Below are positions 1 through 12,180 of a stretch of DNA of 64,000 bases, one piece after another. The stretch's first letter is position 1. Each line of letters opens with the position of its first letter. The stretch spans positions 31,554,418-31,618,417 of the forward strand of contig CM056999.1 in the NCBI GenBank assembly GCA_029891345.1. The letters run 5' to 3'. Both the position numbers and the translations under genes were made by a program. Under the pieces are notes generated by a model. The model searched no databases. It was not told the origin of the DNA and saw nothing but the letters and a program-made list of their open reading frames with translations. The DNA comes from Dryococelus australis (lineage: Eukaryota; Arthropoda; Insecta; Phasmatodea; Phasmatidae).

Positions 1-560
1 AAATATTACTGAGTATTGTGTTGGAAATTTAGTTTCACAATGTTGGCAAAACTAAAAAAAAAGTGCCAATCGCCAACTATTTGGTTACGAACAATGTCCT
101 AACATAAAACCAACTACACATATTTCAAAGGAAAATTGGCAGTATTGTGAAAAATATTTGTGTTCCTTAACATACAAGAAAAAAACATTGTTTCAACTAA
201 TATTATCTTTTCCCTAGATTTGCCATAAAATGTTGGTTTTACAGTGTCGGCCCAACATAAATATACATACACATTACTAACAATACATCTACCAACTTGT
301 TGCCAACATTTAGTCAACCATTTCAAAGTTTTCAAAAATTGCTCTTACAAAATGTTGTGGCATTTTTTATATAGTGAAGTGTTGATGTATGTTTTCTAAG
401 GTATCTCATTAAAATTTTCTCTTAAAGTTGTTTGCTTGGCATATTGAGTTGCGCCAACATTGTTTTCGTGTATGTATATTACCCAAAATATTGCCAAACT
501 TTCCAACCAAATGCCAAACATTGGAGCAATGTATGTTGTTACTTGCGTTACCGCAGGCGA
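1..560. repeat. CCAACA/TGTTGG word-rich DNA
   Basis: This AT-rich stretch repeats the words TGTTGG, CCAACA, TTGGCA and TGCCAA in both orientations many times, for example around 38-50, 66-80, 228-260, 290-315 and 450-520. No conserved protein is seen. It precedes the polymerase relic and may be its flank, or the subterminal part of another DNA transposon. Similar words recur at the far right edge of the window (63656-63895). The element type is not recognised. Confidence 0.4.
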
Positions 561-599
561 ATGGGCTGGTTATATTTTGGCAGACACTTGCCACCTTTG

Positions 600-2618
600 C
601 TCTAACCCTTTCAGTAGAGTATACTGGAAGGTTCATGATCATAACCACTTCACCAGTTTTCCTTGGGGCGGCATGTAACAACTGTGACAAGCACCGCAGC
701 TGTCCCAAGTGTCTGCCAATCCTGTTTCAGATCTTGGCATTTGATGCACATTTCATCGTCACTCAGCTTGGATACGACATGGAGGACATATTTATCATTC
801 CCAATACTGAAGTGAAGTTAATAACCTTCTCAAATGATTGGGTGACAACTTCACGATCCAGTTTATCGATACCTACGGATTCATGTCTGCCAGCCTCGCT
901 ACTCTTGCACATATACAACCGACCACCAAATTCAAGACAACGGCTGCATTATTCACCGATCCCCGGCAGCTGGAGTTGGTTACTCACAAAGGAGTGTTCC
1001 CATATGATTACATCACATCGTTGGGGACTCTCGACGAGCTACAGCTGCCAGAAGTGGCCGCCTTTCACAACCATCTCACCAGTTGTGGAATTAGAACCAA
1101 AGACTACAATCACACACAGACGGTCTGGGAGGTATTTGGATGCACATCGCTTCGCGACTTTTCCAAGCTGTACCTCCATACTGAAATATTGATTTTGTGC
1201 AATATCTTTGAGAACTTCTGGGGTCTTTGTCTATCAATGTATGGACTGGACTGTGTCTGATATGTCAGTGCTCCTGCATTCTCATTTGATTCTATGCTGT
1301 GTAAGACAGGTGTGAAGCTGAAACATCTAGTGGACTATGACACCCACCTGTTTGTTGAGTCTGGTATTCGTGGAGGGGTGTCCCAGTGCATCACACATCA
1401 CATGGTGTCAAACAACAAGTACTTGCCCGATACATTTGATACCACTTGGCTATCTACCTACCTCCAGTATGTGGATGCAAACCACTTAAATGGATGTGCA
1501 ATGTCCCTACCACTGTCATATGGCAGCTTTGAATGTACCGGCATGGATATTGACGTGATGTCCATACCGTACGATGGTTCGATTGGATACATACTGGATA
1601 CATACATATTGGATACATACACTCCACGAAGAACATAGAGACCTGCTGTTCCTGCCAGTCAACGAATGTCCTCCCGGGTTCAAACAACCCAAGCTAATGA
1701 CAACACTTGAGGGGAAGATGCATTAAATCATGCACTTTGTCACCCTCAAGCAGGCGTTAGCACATGGGTTATTCCTGAAGGATTTCCGACCTGTCTTGAA
1801 TTTCTGCAGGAATGCGTGGTTGAAGACCTACCTTGAGCTGAACACTGTGAAATGCCAGGCTGCCACGAACACCTTCGAGTGGGACTTCTTCAAGCTGATG
1901 AACAATGCTACATACGGCAAGCTGCTGGAGAACAAATGCAAATGTCAACGGATGGAGCTTGTCTGCAAAAAAAGTGCGGGCGAAGAATCTCATCTCCAAA
2001 CCAGTGTTCTGCTGTTGGACAATATAGAATAAATCTCTTTCCCTCATCAAACTGGACCACAAGAGTGTATTGTTCGGCAAGCCGATATATAATGGCTTTT
2101 CCATTCTGGACCTGTCCAAGACCATCATGTACCTCTTCTATCACGACATCATGTGGGTATGGTATGGCCATGATGTTGGGTTCGTCTATATGGACACCGA
2201 TTCCTTCGTCATGGCGTTTTTATGCTCTGATTCCTACAGCGACCCTCCCACTCTTCCCTGCTACTCACCCACCAATGCTAAAGTAAGAAGAAATTTTAAA
2301 GATGAGTGTTAAGGGAATTGCACGATAGAGTTTGTGGGCTGAGGGCGAAGCTCTATGCCTATAGACGTATGGGTTAAGTTCGTGAAGCAGGCCAAGGGGA
2401 TCCAGGAGAGCACTGTCAATCACCACATCACCATTGAGGGCTACAGGAGCATTCTTCAGGACCACCAACTCATGAGGGTGCAGGTCAAAAATATTAGGTC
2501 GCACCACCACAATGTCTACACAGAATGCAGCAATAAGCTTGCACTCATGTGGACGGATAACAAGCGTCAGATACTAGACAATGCCTTTCAATCTATCCCT
2601 TATGACCACAATGGGTAA
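600..2618 (+). pseudogene. polB: Polinton/Maverick-type protein-primed DNA polymerase B, heavily broken
   Basis: Read across frames, the translation follows the family-B polymerase of self-synthesising Polinton/Maverick transposons and related viruses. In order it shows an HDH...GAAC zinc-like motif (about 630-680), an exonuclease segment with a DAHF motif (near 740), a FIDTY..MSASL segment (860-900), the FFKLMNNATYGK block (1884-1920) and the YMDTDSF catalytic motif (about 2190-2210). It ends with a KGIQ..TV..ITI segment (2390-2450) and a TDNKRQILDN tail (2555-2580). Breaks seen: frame changes near 640-665, 840, 1635, 1970, 2340 and 2370; stops at 1258 (TGA), near 1724 (TAA) and near 2026 (TAG). 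In the family this enzyme replicates the element from a protein primer. This copy cannot encode a working product. GC content is well above that of the flanks, consistent with once-coding DNA. The family call is secure; the choice between Polinton and integrated relative is inference. Confidence 0.9.
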
Positions 2619-3236
2619 GTCTAGATGCACAACTCTGGGCAGGCACATATCACCGTATGTGTCTGTCCCTGAGAGGGCACCAGGGGTCAGGATACATAGT
2701 CGGAGGCAGTTCCTCGAGCTGGGATTGTCGAAGCTGAAGTGCTTCCTTTCCCCTCTCCCATGACAAACATCCTGTGTTCCTGTATATTTGCTACCGGCAT
2801 ACTAAAGCTTCAAGCAGGAGCTGTATATGAATCCTGCCAGATATGTTGGCGTTCTCCCGCTCCAGTTCCAGCACACCATAGCGCATGTAGGAGTCATGTT
2901 AATCTTACCAAGTGTGTTGGCTGCCTGGATGGCATGTTGTAGCACATGAAGGGGCTGTATAATATCCTTGCCAGGCGTGCTGCCAGTGTGTGTCTGCATT
3001 GTGAGCATTTACAGCACACTAGAGCACGTACTACAGACTGGTCAGAGGTTCTGGCCGGTCATTTGCTATGGCACCAACTCCAGTACTTTCCCTCGGTAAA
3101 CCGCACACAAGTCACCTTCAACACATCTGGTACACTTGTTTGTGGCTTAGCTCTGGCATACCAGAGCACATACCAGAGGCATAGCTTTCCAGTCAAGTAT
3201 GCCAGCTGGTTGAAAAAATATAAATATATGATTTAA
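2619..3236. pseudogene. Coding-like remnant beside the polymerase, unidentified
   Basis: The balanced base composition of the polymerase relic continues to about 3236, where AT-rich repeat copy A starts abruptly. Short open stretches exist on both strands: 2739-2942 plus and 2802-3008 minus. The minus-strand translation looks the more protein-like (segments such as QAANTLGKINMTP and SGRTPTYLAGFIYSS), which would suit a second Polinton gene facing polB. I do not recognise the protein, and stops and frame changes are frequent. Confidence 0.4.
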
Positions 3237-6200
3237 ATACTGGTAATAATTTTTCATTATGTGAAAAATTTATTATTTTATCGGAAATTTACAATGTTGC
3301 ACAACTTTGTCGGTGTTAGTTTCAAGAGATGTTCTAAAATTTCTAGCATTGGTTCTAAAATCATTGATTCTATGCAAGTATAAGTAATTGCGAAGAACAT
3401 TACTGGAGTAATGATAGGTATGATTTATTTTTTAGATATATATCATTTTTAAGTTGTAGGGTTATAGGGTTATAAGGAATTTAAATAAATACATATTCGT
3501 TTTTGTTTCATCTGAATGATCCAACACATGTAGTTATTTTCTGATGAACGACAACATTGTCAACATATATAATTCCTATGTCAATTTATAGATCGTTGAA
3601 TATGTGGCTATAATATAAGGATGTGTTTGTAAAAAGAATCATTTTTAGTGTTAACGGTTTATAGTCGAATTGGAAATTTTTTTTAAATTCACATTTACTG
3701 TGCATGATGATTTAATGTAGTCTCTAGATTTGATCTCGAGGTAACACTTAAATGTGGGATGGAGCTTTTCACTAGAGAAGTTAATTTAAAGAGACAATAG
3801 AATACATGTCAATATAGTGTCACTTGATATAGATGGTACATTAGAATGTGATATTTCATAGGAATATTTTGGTGATATCGTCTACTCGTACGGTACGCTA
3901 GTAGGCTCTATGCAAAAAAAATTTTTGTAATCTCTTAAACATTTTATTGAAATATAGTACATGTATGCATTTTTACGCGTGTTTGTAAATACATTTCAAA
4001 TCTGTTTAACAGTTGTTGATTTTATTTATAATAAAATATTTCTATGCATATAAGCGAAAAATATTAAATATACTATTATCTATATTTCTAAATCACTTTT
4101 ATATGCATCCACAGTAAATAGTAAATATCATTTTTAAGTGAATATATTAAACGATAAGATTGTTTTGTGAAAGGTAGAAAACTGCGTGGCTGAGTGTGTT
4201 TCTATAGATGTGAAAACACCCGAACCTATATGTCAGAAAAGTAAAATTAGTGTACCAAACAACTAGAATATAGTGATATTTAAAATGAAAGTTTATAAGT
4301 GAATGGTGTGTGGGAGCTGAGTTGGTTCTGCTAGATCTATTTCCAATAGCGAATGTTCTCTACTAAATAGAATATCTTGGTGTGTATAAGTAATGTAGCT
4401 ACTATGTTACTTACAGGAATGCAACATGTTTGTCTGTAAGAGAGATGAATAGGATTACTTATAGTGAATGCTCTCTAGTAAGCAGAATGTCATGGATGTG
4501 GCTAAAGGAGAGCCAAAATTATTGTCCATGGGAAAGGCGATGAAATGGAATACTTAATGAAATTATGAAAATTATGAAAATCTGTTATTTCTTACCACTC
4601 TCAGAAAAATTTTATGTGATATAAGAGCAATTGTGTATATTAAGAATGGATATTCTATTCCTCTCCCAGCGACAATGTTTAGATGCATGTTAACACAAGT
4701 GATAAACGTTCGAAAATTTGTGTGATGGAATAACTAATATTTATTATTTTTGACAAAAGAGTAGTGGTTTGATCGCTGCTCCACCATAAACTTAGCAAAT
4801 AGGTATGCTTCGTGTGTGATGATATAGTAAGGGAATGTTTAAGCGAAAAAGTTAGGTTGATAGTAACTTAATTACGTTTCATACTGAAATAACTCGCATG
4901 GATGTGAAGTATAAAAGTGTGATTGTGGTTCCAATTTTACAAAATTCAGTGGGAAGTTATTGCGAGGATGATGTATGAATAGTTCACATTTTATATTGTT
5001 TGTCTAAGCAAATAGGTATATGAGTTGGGATGAATATTCTATAATATATAATTGCGTTGCTAAGGAAACTTGGTATGGTGCGTGTAGTATCTAATCATTC
5101 CGACATTAGCTTGGAGTGATATCGGGAAAGCATCTGGGGAAAAAAGGAAACAAATCTTAATGTCCATAATCGAACTCATGTCTTTCTGAATGTCCAAGGA
5201 GATGATTCTGAAATGTGATAATTGGTTCCGTATATTACAAAGTTCACGAAACGTAAAAAGGAAAAAGTGATGGCATATTTAGGTAAACCGGAATGGTGGC
5301 AAGTGATGAAGGATGGGAATGCGGAGAGATATGTGTGTGTTTACATATAATGAATGATAATAGCAAATTCTAGATAACTTTTTTATGTGAATAGTTTGAA
5401 GTGTAGTTTCCTATGCGAAATATTAGCATTAGAGGTAGTAGATTTATCATAATAATCTATTACGTTAGAAGTTGGATATGTGTTCTCCAGAAGAAACTTT
5501 ATAATAAACAGTGAGTTCGGTGTTGGTTTATTATTGGTTATGAAGTATATATATATGATTATTTATGTAATCATATATAATGTTTTAAGAATTTAATAAT
5601 TATGCCTGGAGAGTTGGTTTTTATTCTTTACACAAAGGATTTGACGAATGCATATACACTTACATTCTCTCTCTGCGGGTTTTTACACTATAACTTATTG
5701 TGAGGGAGTATTGAAATTGAGATTTTAGCATGGGGGCGAGTTCAGAATTTTTTTGGGTGAAATAAAACAAAGACGGTATAATAGTGTATGGCTCAGAATA
5801 TTTACACGATTGGTTGGATGCCGAAATGCAAAATGTTTTTATACCTGAAAAGAGAAGCCTTAATGGAAAATGTGTTGGTTACAGAATTTTATATGTTTAT
5901 CTGAAATGAATCCTTGTTTTATACATGGAGAGAATAAAATATTTACTTTTACCCTAGAAATGGCGTTTCACATGTTAGCAGGAAATGTAGTGTAATGGGT
6001 TTTAATTTATTTTGTAGCAACATAGCAAAATTATATTTTGAAAAAAAGAAAGATTTAGTTTTAATAATGATGTACTCAATTTTTGTAAGATTGTGTTAAA
6101 GTGTACAAAACTATGAGTGAAGAAGTTGGGTGATACTGTATCTTCTGTTGACATGCGACTCCCTGACAAAATGGAAGTTGTTAGTCAAACTAACAGCAGA

Positions 6201-7430
6201 CACATGTCGCGTGCGGCGGGAAGTGTATCCTGATCTGGTGGCTGCTAGAGAAAGAGTGGGAGGTATCCGGAAATGCACCCTGTCGACAAAATCTGGAACA
6301 AGTCTTTACCCCATACCTCCCCCGCCCTCTCCTTCACATGAGGCCTACCGTTCGAGAGATCACCTTTACACTGTGGTATGCATTTCTTGTGGGAGCAAAT
6401 GATAGCCTCTCGGTAACTCTGTTAGAAAAATGTACGTTGCCATTCTTGTTTTTAAACTCTTATACACAACATCGTCATTGATGCTATTCACACATTATTA
6501 AATTTAAATGTTAAAGAAGGCATTACTAAATAAATATATATCCCTGTTATTTTACATCGAAAAATGATTTGGGGTTTAAAAAGATAGTGTTTACAGAATG
6601 CATCTGCATATGTGTTTAGAGTAGTTCCTCTATATACGTGTCTAAGTAATTGATCTCGATACACACTTAGTAAAACGGTATACACTTATTTGCCTGCACT
6701 GGGAAATTAAACAAGGAATATCCTAATGAATATCTTTTAACTTTATCGGGAATTGTAGCGCGAACTAATCCACTACTAAACTTAGTGTCGATGGGAGACG
6801 AAAAAAGATTTTAAATCGTAGTTATCCTCGATGGGAATTTCTGAAATTCCTGTCTGTTCGGTATATGTAGAAGCATTAGGATAATAAAGAAATATTGTTA
6901 ATCTTTAACATAGAATAATAATATTTGAATTTTGGTTTTTCGAAGCATATCTATAGAAAGCATTATTTGAGTAAATTTAAGGGTTTTGATTAAATTTTTA
7001 ATGGAAATATGTAATAATTAGAAGAAAATTTTTTTAAATGTTTTTATAAAAATTAACAATTAAATATACGTATAAGGTATTTTGTGATATCATAAGTGCG
7101 AACATAATGTTTGTGTAGCCTTCCTCCAGACAAAGCGGGCAGCTGTGTGTTTTTCGGACCACAGAGAGTGTTCTTATCCTTCGAGAGATGAAGACAGGTT
7201 GGCAGAGGAAGGAGTGGGCTGAGTAGTCCTTTCTTGTACGATGACCTGCGGTAACTTGCTAGAAGAGCGATCGCACCCACAAGAGTTGCTGAGAAAATGA
7301 AATATGATTTGGAAAACACATATCGTTTGACTGTCTGTTTCGTAGTGCACTTTATAATTGCATCTTGGTAGGCATATAGTTCCTCGATATTTGTGTTTCA
7401 TCGGTCAATGGGTAGTTAGTTGCAACAATT
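3237..7430 (+). repeat. Long AT-rich dispersed repeat, copy A
   Basis: This block matches, in inverted orientation, 44555-47147 (copy B). Anchors: 3237-3260 with 47125-47147; 4262-4370 with 46200-46310; 5100-5140 with 45340-45375; 5290-5360 with 44935-45030; 7180-7230 with 44780-44835; 7398-7425 with 44555-44585. Divergence is considerable, with many small indels. The plus strand here is G-rich and C-poor, while copy B is the reverse, as expected for inversion. No long conserved ORF is visible, so it is either a large non-autonomous element or eroded non-coding parts of one. The left edge coincides with the end of the Polinton relic, whereas copy B may continue past this point. Confidence 0.75.
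5366..7140. other. Part of repeat copy A missing from copy B
   Basis: The anchors on each side lie about 1.8 kb apart here but only about 100 bp apart in copy B (44840-44940), so either B lost or A gained this segment. It includes a GC-richer island (6150-6410) with an open frame at 6130-6402, which shows no recognisable domain and is probably chance. The rest is AT-rich and unremarkable. Confidence 0.5.
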
Positions 7431-8220
7431 ATACAAATACTATTTGCGTGTGGTTATTCGATATGAAAATACCCTTAGTAATTTATTTGTTATGCGATTA
7501 AAAAACTTTATTACCCTCAACTAGTCTAGCTCACTCTTCAACTTTCAAATTATAAAAAAAAATTAATAATGCATTACACGAAATAGTAATCACATTGTTA
7601 AATTTCCAGTAATAATAACATTAACTAATACTGTTTGCTTCGCATGAAGCAAAGCTGTGTGGTTTCAAACATAACATACACCAGGAATATTTTTTTTAAA
7701 TTAATTCCCGCATTATATATATATATATATATAGACACACACACACCTGTTCCAATATGGTGGCTATCGTCGTCGGATTTTCCTACAGATTTTCATGTCT
7801 TGAGCTATCCTTACATAATGTTTGAGAAAACATATTTTTAAATAAGTTGAAAACATTACTTATACAATGTAAATCATAAGTGAAATGAAGTATTCAGTTA
7901 TAAAACAAGAAATATAAGAGGGAATTATGATATGTAAGAAGGCATAGGCATTTTTATCACAAAAGTATTTTTACTCGAAACGCGTCTGTGTGTCCTCCCA
8001 ACAAAGCAGTTTTGCTAGTGGATAGAGAGATGTAGAGAGAATCAGAGAGTTGTCCAGGAGCTGTTACTTCCACATGGTTGGAATGCAAACTATCATTGCC
8101 CTGAGAAGCGTCCGATGACTCTCGTGTCGCTGTAGACGAACGAAAGCAGTTTGCGCGCTGGCCCGTATCTGCTGTTGGCGCAGGGTGTGCACCTGTCGGG
8201 ATGTTGAGCGACTTGGATAT
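7431..8220. other. Unannotated AT-rich DNA
   Basis: It holds a short (TA)n/(CA)n microsatellite at 7716-7748 and a more GC-rich patch at 7985-8215 with GAGA-type words. No protein similarity or RNA gene is visible. Confidence 0.5.
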
Positions 8221-8224
8221 AATT

Positions 8225-9290
8225 AAAACTAATACGAAACTCAGCTCATTCGCAAGTGGTCAGTGTTAGGGAGAGGACGTATACGGAGTATCTCTTTACA
8301 TGTAATGAGTATATACAAATTTAAATAATTTATTGCGCAAAATAAGTAAATGAGATAATTTCTTACTTAGATATTGCACAATAAAATTTTCAATGCATGA
8401 TAAAATTATATAATAATTCATTATTTGTGACATGTATTCACCCTAGACTGCTGACGAACCCGTTCCAACATCGTCACTTACATTTCGGCACATGAAGGGC
8501 GAACATGTGTACTCGTGAGTGCTCGTTGTGGTCCGGTAGCCGAAGGGAGAACATGTGTACTTAATATGTAATTACATGTATATAGGCTCTACAGGGACTC
8601 GAAGCAGGGACTACCTCCTCCCTCTCTACCCTTCTCACTACTAAATTGTTACATAGTTAAAAAATCATATCTTTTGCCCTGAGGGGGACTCGGACCAAGC
8701 TCCGAATCCTTAAACTTATATCCCCTTGCCCATACTTAACCGATATGCGAAAAAAAATTTTTACCTTCGCCGAGTCTCGAACTGAGGTCAAAATCCTTAA
8801 CCCAACCCCTCACACATCCTATATATTAAACTCGAATCAATATGGTGGATGGCACCGGGGAGTATTAGTATTACATATTATCAGAACTCAGGTCAGTTGA
8901 GAGCGAGTAGTCATATAGAAAGGGCCTGTGCGGAGTCTCTTGGTAAATGTAATAAGTAATTATGTAAATGCGCAGTTAAATAATGCATTGTGCATAATAA
9001 GTAATTGGGGTAATTGCATAAGTGCACAAATAAATATTCAATGCACAATTAAATAATATGACACACATTCACCATAGAGAACTATCGAGCCCCCTCTCCC
9101 CACAATCCTCTACAGTTAGGTTTCGGCATTCGAAGGGTGAACATGTGTACTTACCACGATCATAAAGGTAGGTCTGGCAACTGCTATATTTTTGTCTTGA
9201 TGTAACGCGTACGCTTAGTGAAGCTCGCGGCGGTTTGCGAACTAATAGCGCTAGTGCAGGCTGACCCACTTTTAACATTGCGGTATATGG
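8225..9290. repeat. GTGCAAT-family dispersed repeat with an internal direct duplication
   Basis: Segments 8270-8545 and 8925-9150 are diverged direct copies about 655 bp apart. Both run from a CGGAGT..CTCTTTACATGTAAT-like start, through AATAATTTATTGCGCA-like words, to a CGAAGGG(T/A)GAACATGTGTACT end. The last part (9148-9270) matches 19280-19350 in inverted orientation, including CGTACGCTTAGTGAAGCTCG. Related TTTAATCGTGCAATGAATTA words recur at 41540-42140. The element class is unknown and it has no coding capacity. Confidence 0.6.
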
Positions 9291-10380
9291 GAGTTTCGGA
9301 GATATTTGAATAATATTAAATAACGCCTTTATATTTTCATATGCCCGTTCGGCATCAAGAATTGTGATATATTTTGGTGCGTTTGAAGTTCGTTTCGTTT
9401 ACGATCATGTTTTACAGGCACAGTATATCGAGTTAGTAAAAACCTCTGCATCGCCTTTTTTTCTCGCACCATGTTTATTGTTTTTGTTTATTGAAATGAA
9501 GGCTATGGTTCGACAAGTCCAAGTTTATTTTGTTCAGTAATATCGTACATCGTGCCTAGCAGGACAACGTTATACGTTATAGGATATGTCAATAAATAGT
9601 GTATAAAATATTTTTAGTATAAAGTAAAAATACAATTGTGTACCTAGTACAAATTACTGCATTGTCGTCACGTCCGAACATATGGCAAAATGTGTTTTAA
9701 GTGTGTATAACAACTGTTCAATAGAAGACACTCGGCAAAAGATATTTAATATATTTCTTAGAGTTATATAAGTTTAATGAGGTTATCGAGTCTGATAGCT
9801 TATTATGTACATGTATTCCTCTCAACTCAATAGGTACTTCTCTTGTACAAATTTGTCCGGTGATAATATACTCAATAGGTATTTATTTATATTCTTGTGG
9901 AATAGTGATGGAAATCAAAATTTTTTAATATATTCGTTTTTGTTTGAGTGAATAAATTAATAAGTTAAAAAATGTATATTGATGTGAATGATAATTGTAA
10001 TTTTTTCAATAAAGATCTGCAACTTGTATTATATCTATTTAGTTTAGAGGTTATTCTAAAGGCCCTTTTTCTAGCTACAAATATTTTGTTAGCATTGTCG
10101 CAGAGCCCCAAAATAGTATACCATTATGATAATAATGTATTGCTCAAGCCATGATACACTGGTTTAAGGTATTGGGGTTGTAATACTTCTACTAGTATGT
10201 GTGAAGCATAATAATTTTATTTTGATGTATTATTATTATTATTTACCATATTTAGGGTAGTGGAAATATTTACAAAATAATTATTAAATTCATTAGCAAC
10301 ATATAGTAGTCCCGATATAATTTTATTGTTTCACGATAACTGTATTTTTATATTTCCGCTATACTGAACCTTCAAATTAC
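9291..10380. other. Unannotated AT-rich DNA
   Basis: It consists of AT-rich sequence with simple ATT/TATTAT runs near 10225-10245. The 60-codon open frame at 9972-10154 has no recognisable motif and is taken as chance. Nothing else is supportable. Confidence 0.5.
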
Positions 10381-10397
10381 GTTTTTTTTTTTTTTTT

Positions 10398-10513
10398 CCA
10401 AATGATCCACTTAAAGAGCAAAGTGGCAATCTGCGATACAGCAAAATCATTTTGAGTTAAAATTGGGACAAGCAGTATGTGAAAAACACTTCGTACCAGA
10501 AGTTATTATGTAA
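10398..10513 (+). pseudogene. THAP zinc-finger domain remnant
   Basis: Allowing one frame change near 10415-10422, the translation gives a PNDP segment, then AKWQSAIQQNHFELKLG and the diagnostic AVCEKHFVPEVI (10472-10507), followed by a TAA at 10511. THAP domains are C2CH zinc fingers in which a CxxHF motif follows an AVPF-less middle region. They occur in host transcription factors and in P-element-type transposases. Only the second half of the domain is present. The sequence starts immediately after an 18-base T run, which is either the scar of an insertion or an eroded splice acceptor. It is broken by frameshift and stop, and the parent gene or element is unknown. Confidence 0.55.
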
Positions 10514-11290
10514 AAAGATAATTAAAGATACCAAAGTAATTTTGTAATTGGTAACATTACAAATTTATCTCAGTCTCATTCCTGTGAAAAAAATTGTGTC
10601 AAAATTTTAATGCATAAATGGAGATCGCAGGGAAATTGTGGGGTACAAATGTAAACATAACATCAGAAAAACCTGAAAACCAAAGCCAAGCTCCAGAAAA
10701 CTGACGACATTCAAATCTGCACCAATTAGATTGCCGAGTACAGCTAAGCGATTAGGGGGGGAGAAGGGGCCATTATGTGCTTCATATGTGCCCCCTCTAT
10801 GCTCTCTTCTCTAGAGCTCGGAGAATCAGAGTGGTGTAGATTTGTATGCAAACCAAGTGATTCGTCATACAGTTAATTAGTAACGTATGGTTCAATAGAA
10901 TAAATGTACACATTTACACTGCACACTATTACAAGTTTCTAACAGACAGCCGACGAAATTATTCTCTATCGTTGGCCAATGTAACAGCTCTTATACGAGG
11001 CACACTTCACCTGTATGAGAAAAAACCTATGATATAACAAATATTCAAAAATATTTGGCTAGTATTGCACCACCAAATTCATTAATGCATAACTGATGCA
11101 CAACCTGTGAAACTCTTGAACTTGTAGCCTCAGTTCTCTGTTCACAAATATCAACACATTAACTGTTAATTCTTTGTACTGAAAATTTGTATTTCAGCTA
11201 ATTGTTGCTCGTTAGTCTACAACACAGGGAAAATCACAAACATTGTCAAACGCAAACAGATATGACCTAGTATGTACGGTAATTTCCTGC
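10514..11290. other. Unannotated DNA
   Basis: It is mixed-composition sequence with a G7 run at 10755 and a CT-rich patch at 10790-10815. No protein similarity continues from the THAP remnant. Its end is marked by a 27-base A run at 11293-11320. Confidence 0.45.
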
Positions 11291-11400
11291 AGTAAAAAAA
11301 AAAAAAAAAAAAAAAAAAACTAACAATTTTCGCAGCAGGGAACTGTGTAAACCTAGGAAATTTTTCTAACTGCATACACAGAATGTGTGTTGCTGAAGTT

Positions 11401-12180
11401 AATTAATTTATTTATTTATCTACTACCAAATCTCTCCAGCAATCCTATGATGAGCAGGAGGTCTGGAACATAGCATTAGTCAAAAATGTTACAAAACAAA
11501 CATATACCTAAACAAAATATTTGTAAATATTTTCTATGGCTCTTTTTAGAATCTGATTAGATAGTTTGAGAAGAGGGTGCCCACTGAATGATACAATACA
11601 ATATAACAGCATGAAAACATGAAAAATTAATTTTTTAAGGGAGGATGTCTTTAGACGATATGATAAATTATGTAAAGTGTAACACGCTGCGCTTAGTTTC
11701 GGGACTATGTTATCAATGTGAGTATTCCCATAAAGATGATTGTCAATATGTAAGCCTAAAATATTGTAGGATGGCTTTATTTCAAATCATAGTTTCTATA
11801 TTTTATTAAAAAGTTATAGTCCTGTTGTTTTTATGTGGCGAATTCCATTAGAACTATTTGATACCAGTCTAAAGAAAGATTATTTGCTGTAAACAATTTA
11901 TCTAGTTATGAATAGTCTCAATTAATGACACCGTAAGTGCTCTCATATTCTCATCTTCAAATAAAAATTTAGTAGGTATTATCCACAATGAGTAAAATGT
12001 TAGAATACAGACAATTTATATCTAGCATATTAAAAATATATATATAATAGAGGGCAAATGAAGGAACCTTTGGGAACAATGTTTGATTATCTAACCCGTT
12101 TTTTGTCTTGTATTTATACCATCTGAATTTATTACAACCTGCTTATATCTATGAGACAAGTAAAATGTAAACCATGATAA
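11401..12180 (-). pseudogene. LINE reverse-transcriptase C-terminal relic
   Basis: Read on the minus strand, 11770-11670 encodes LGLHIDNHL..NTHID..VPKLSAACYTL. This is the conserved segment after the catalytic domain of Jockey/CR1-like non-LTR reverse transcriptases. It is followed by a degenerate LLYCIVSFSGHPLLKLSNQILKR-like stretch. Upstream pieces with frame changes cover the end of the palm domain (12080-11800). The minus-strand 3' end at 11401-11420 is a (TAAA)n-like tail, typical of LINE insertions. Frameshifts and stops are abundant, and the 5' portion is absent or unrecognisable. Confidence 0.6.

Noticed and set aside
5160..5190. B-box-like string in repeat copy A, and its counterpart at 45275-45295
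   Set aside because: No A box or cloverleaf surrounds it; the copy B version GAGTTCGAATCCC alone is too short to call a tRNA.
6130..6402. 90-codon frame in repeat copy A
   Set aside because: It has no domain, lies in a repeat segment absent from copy B, and its composition explains the open frame.
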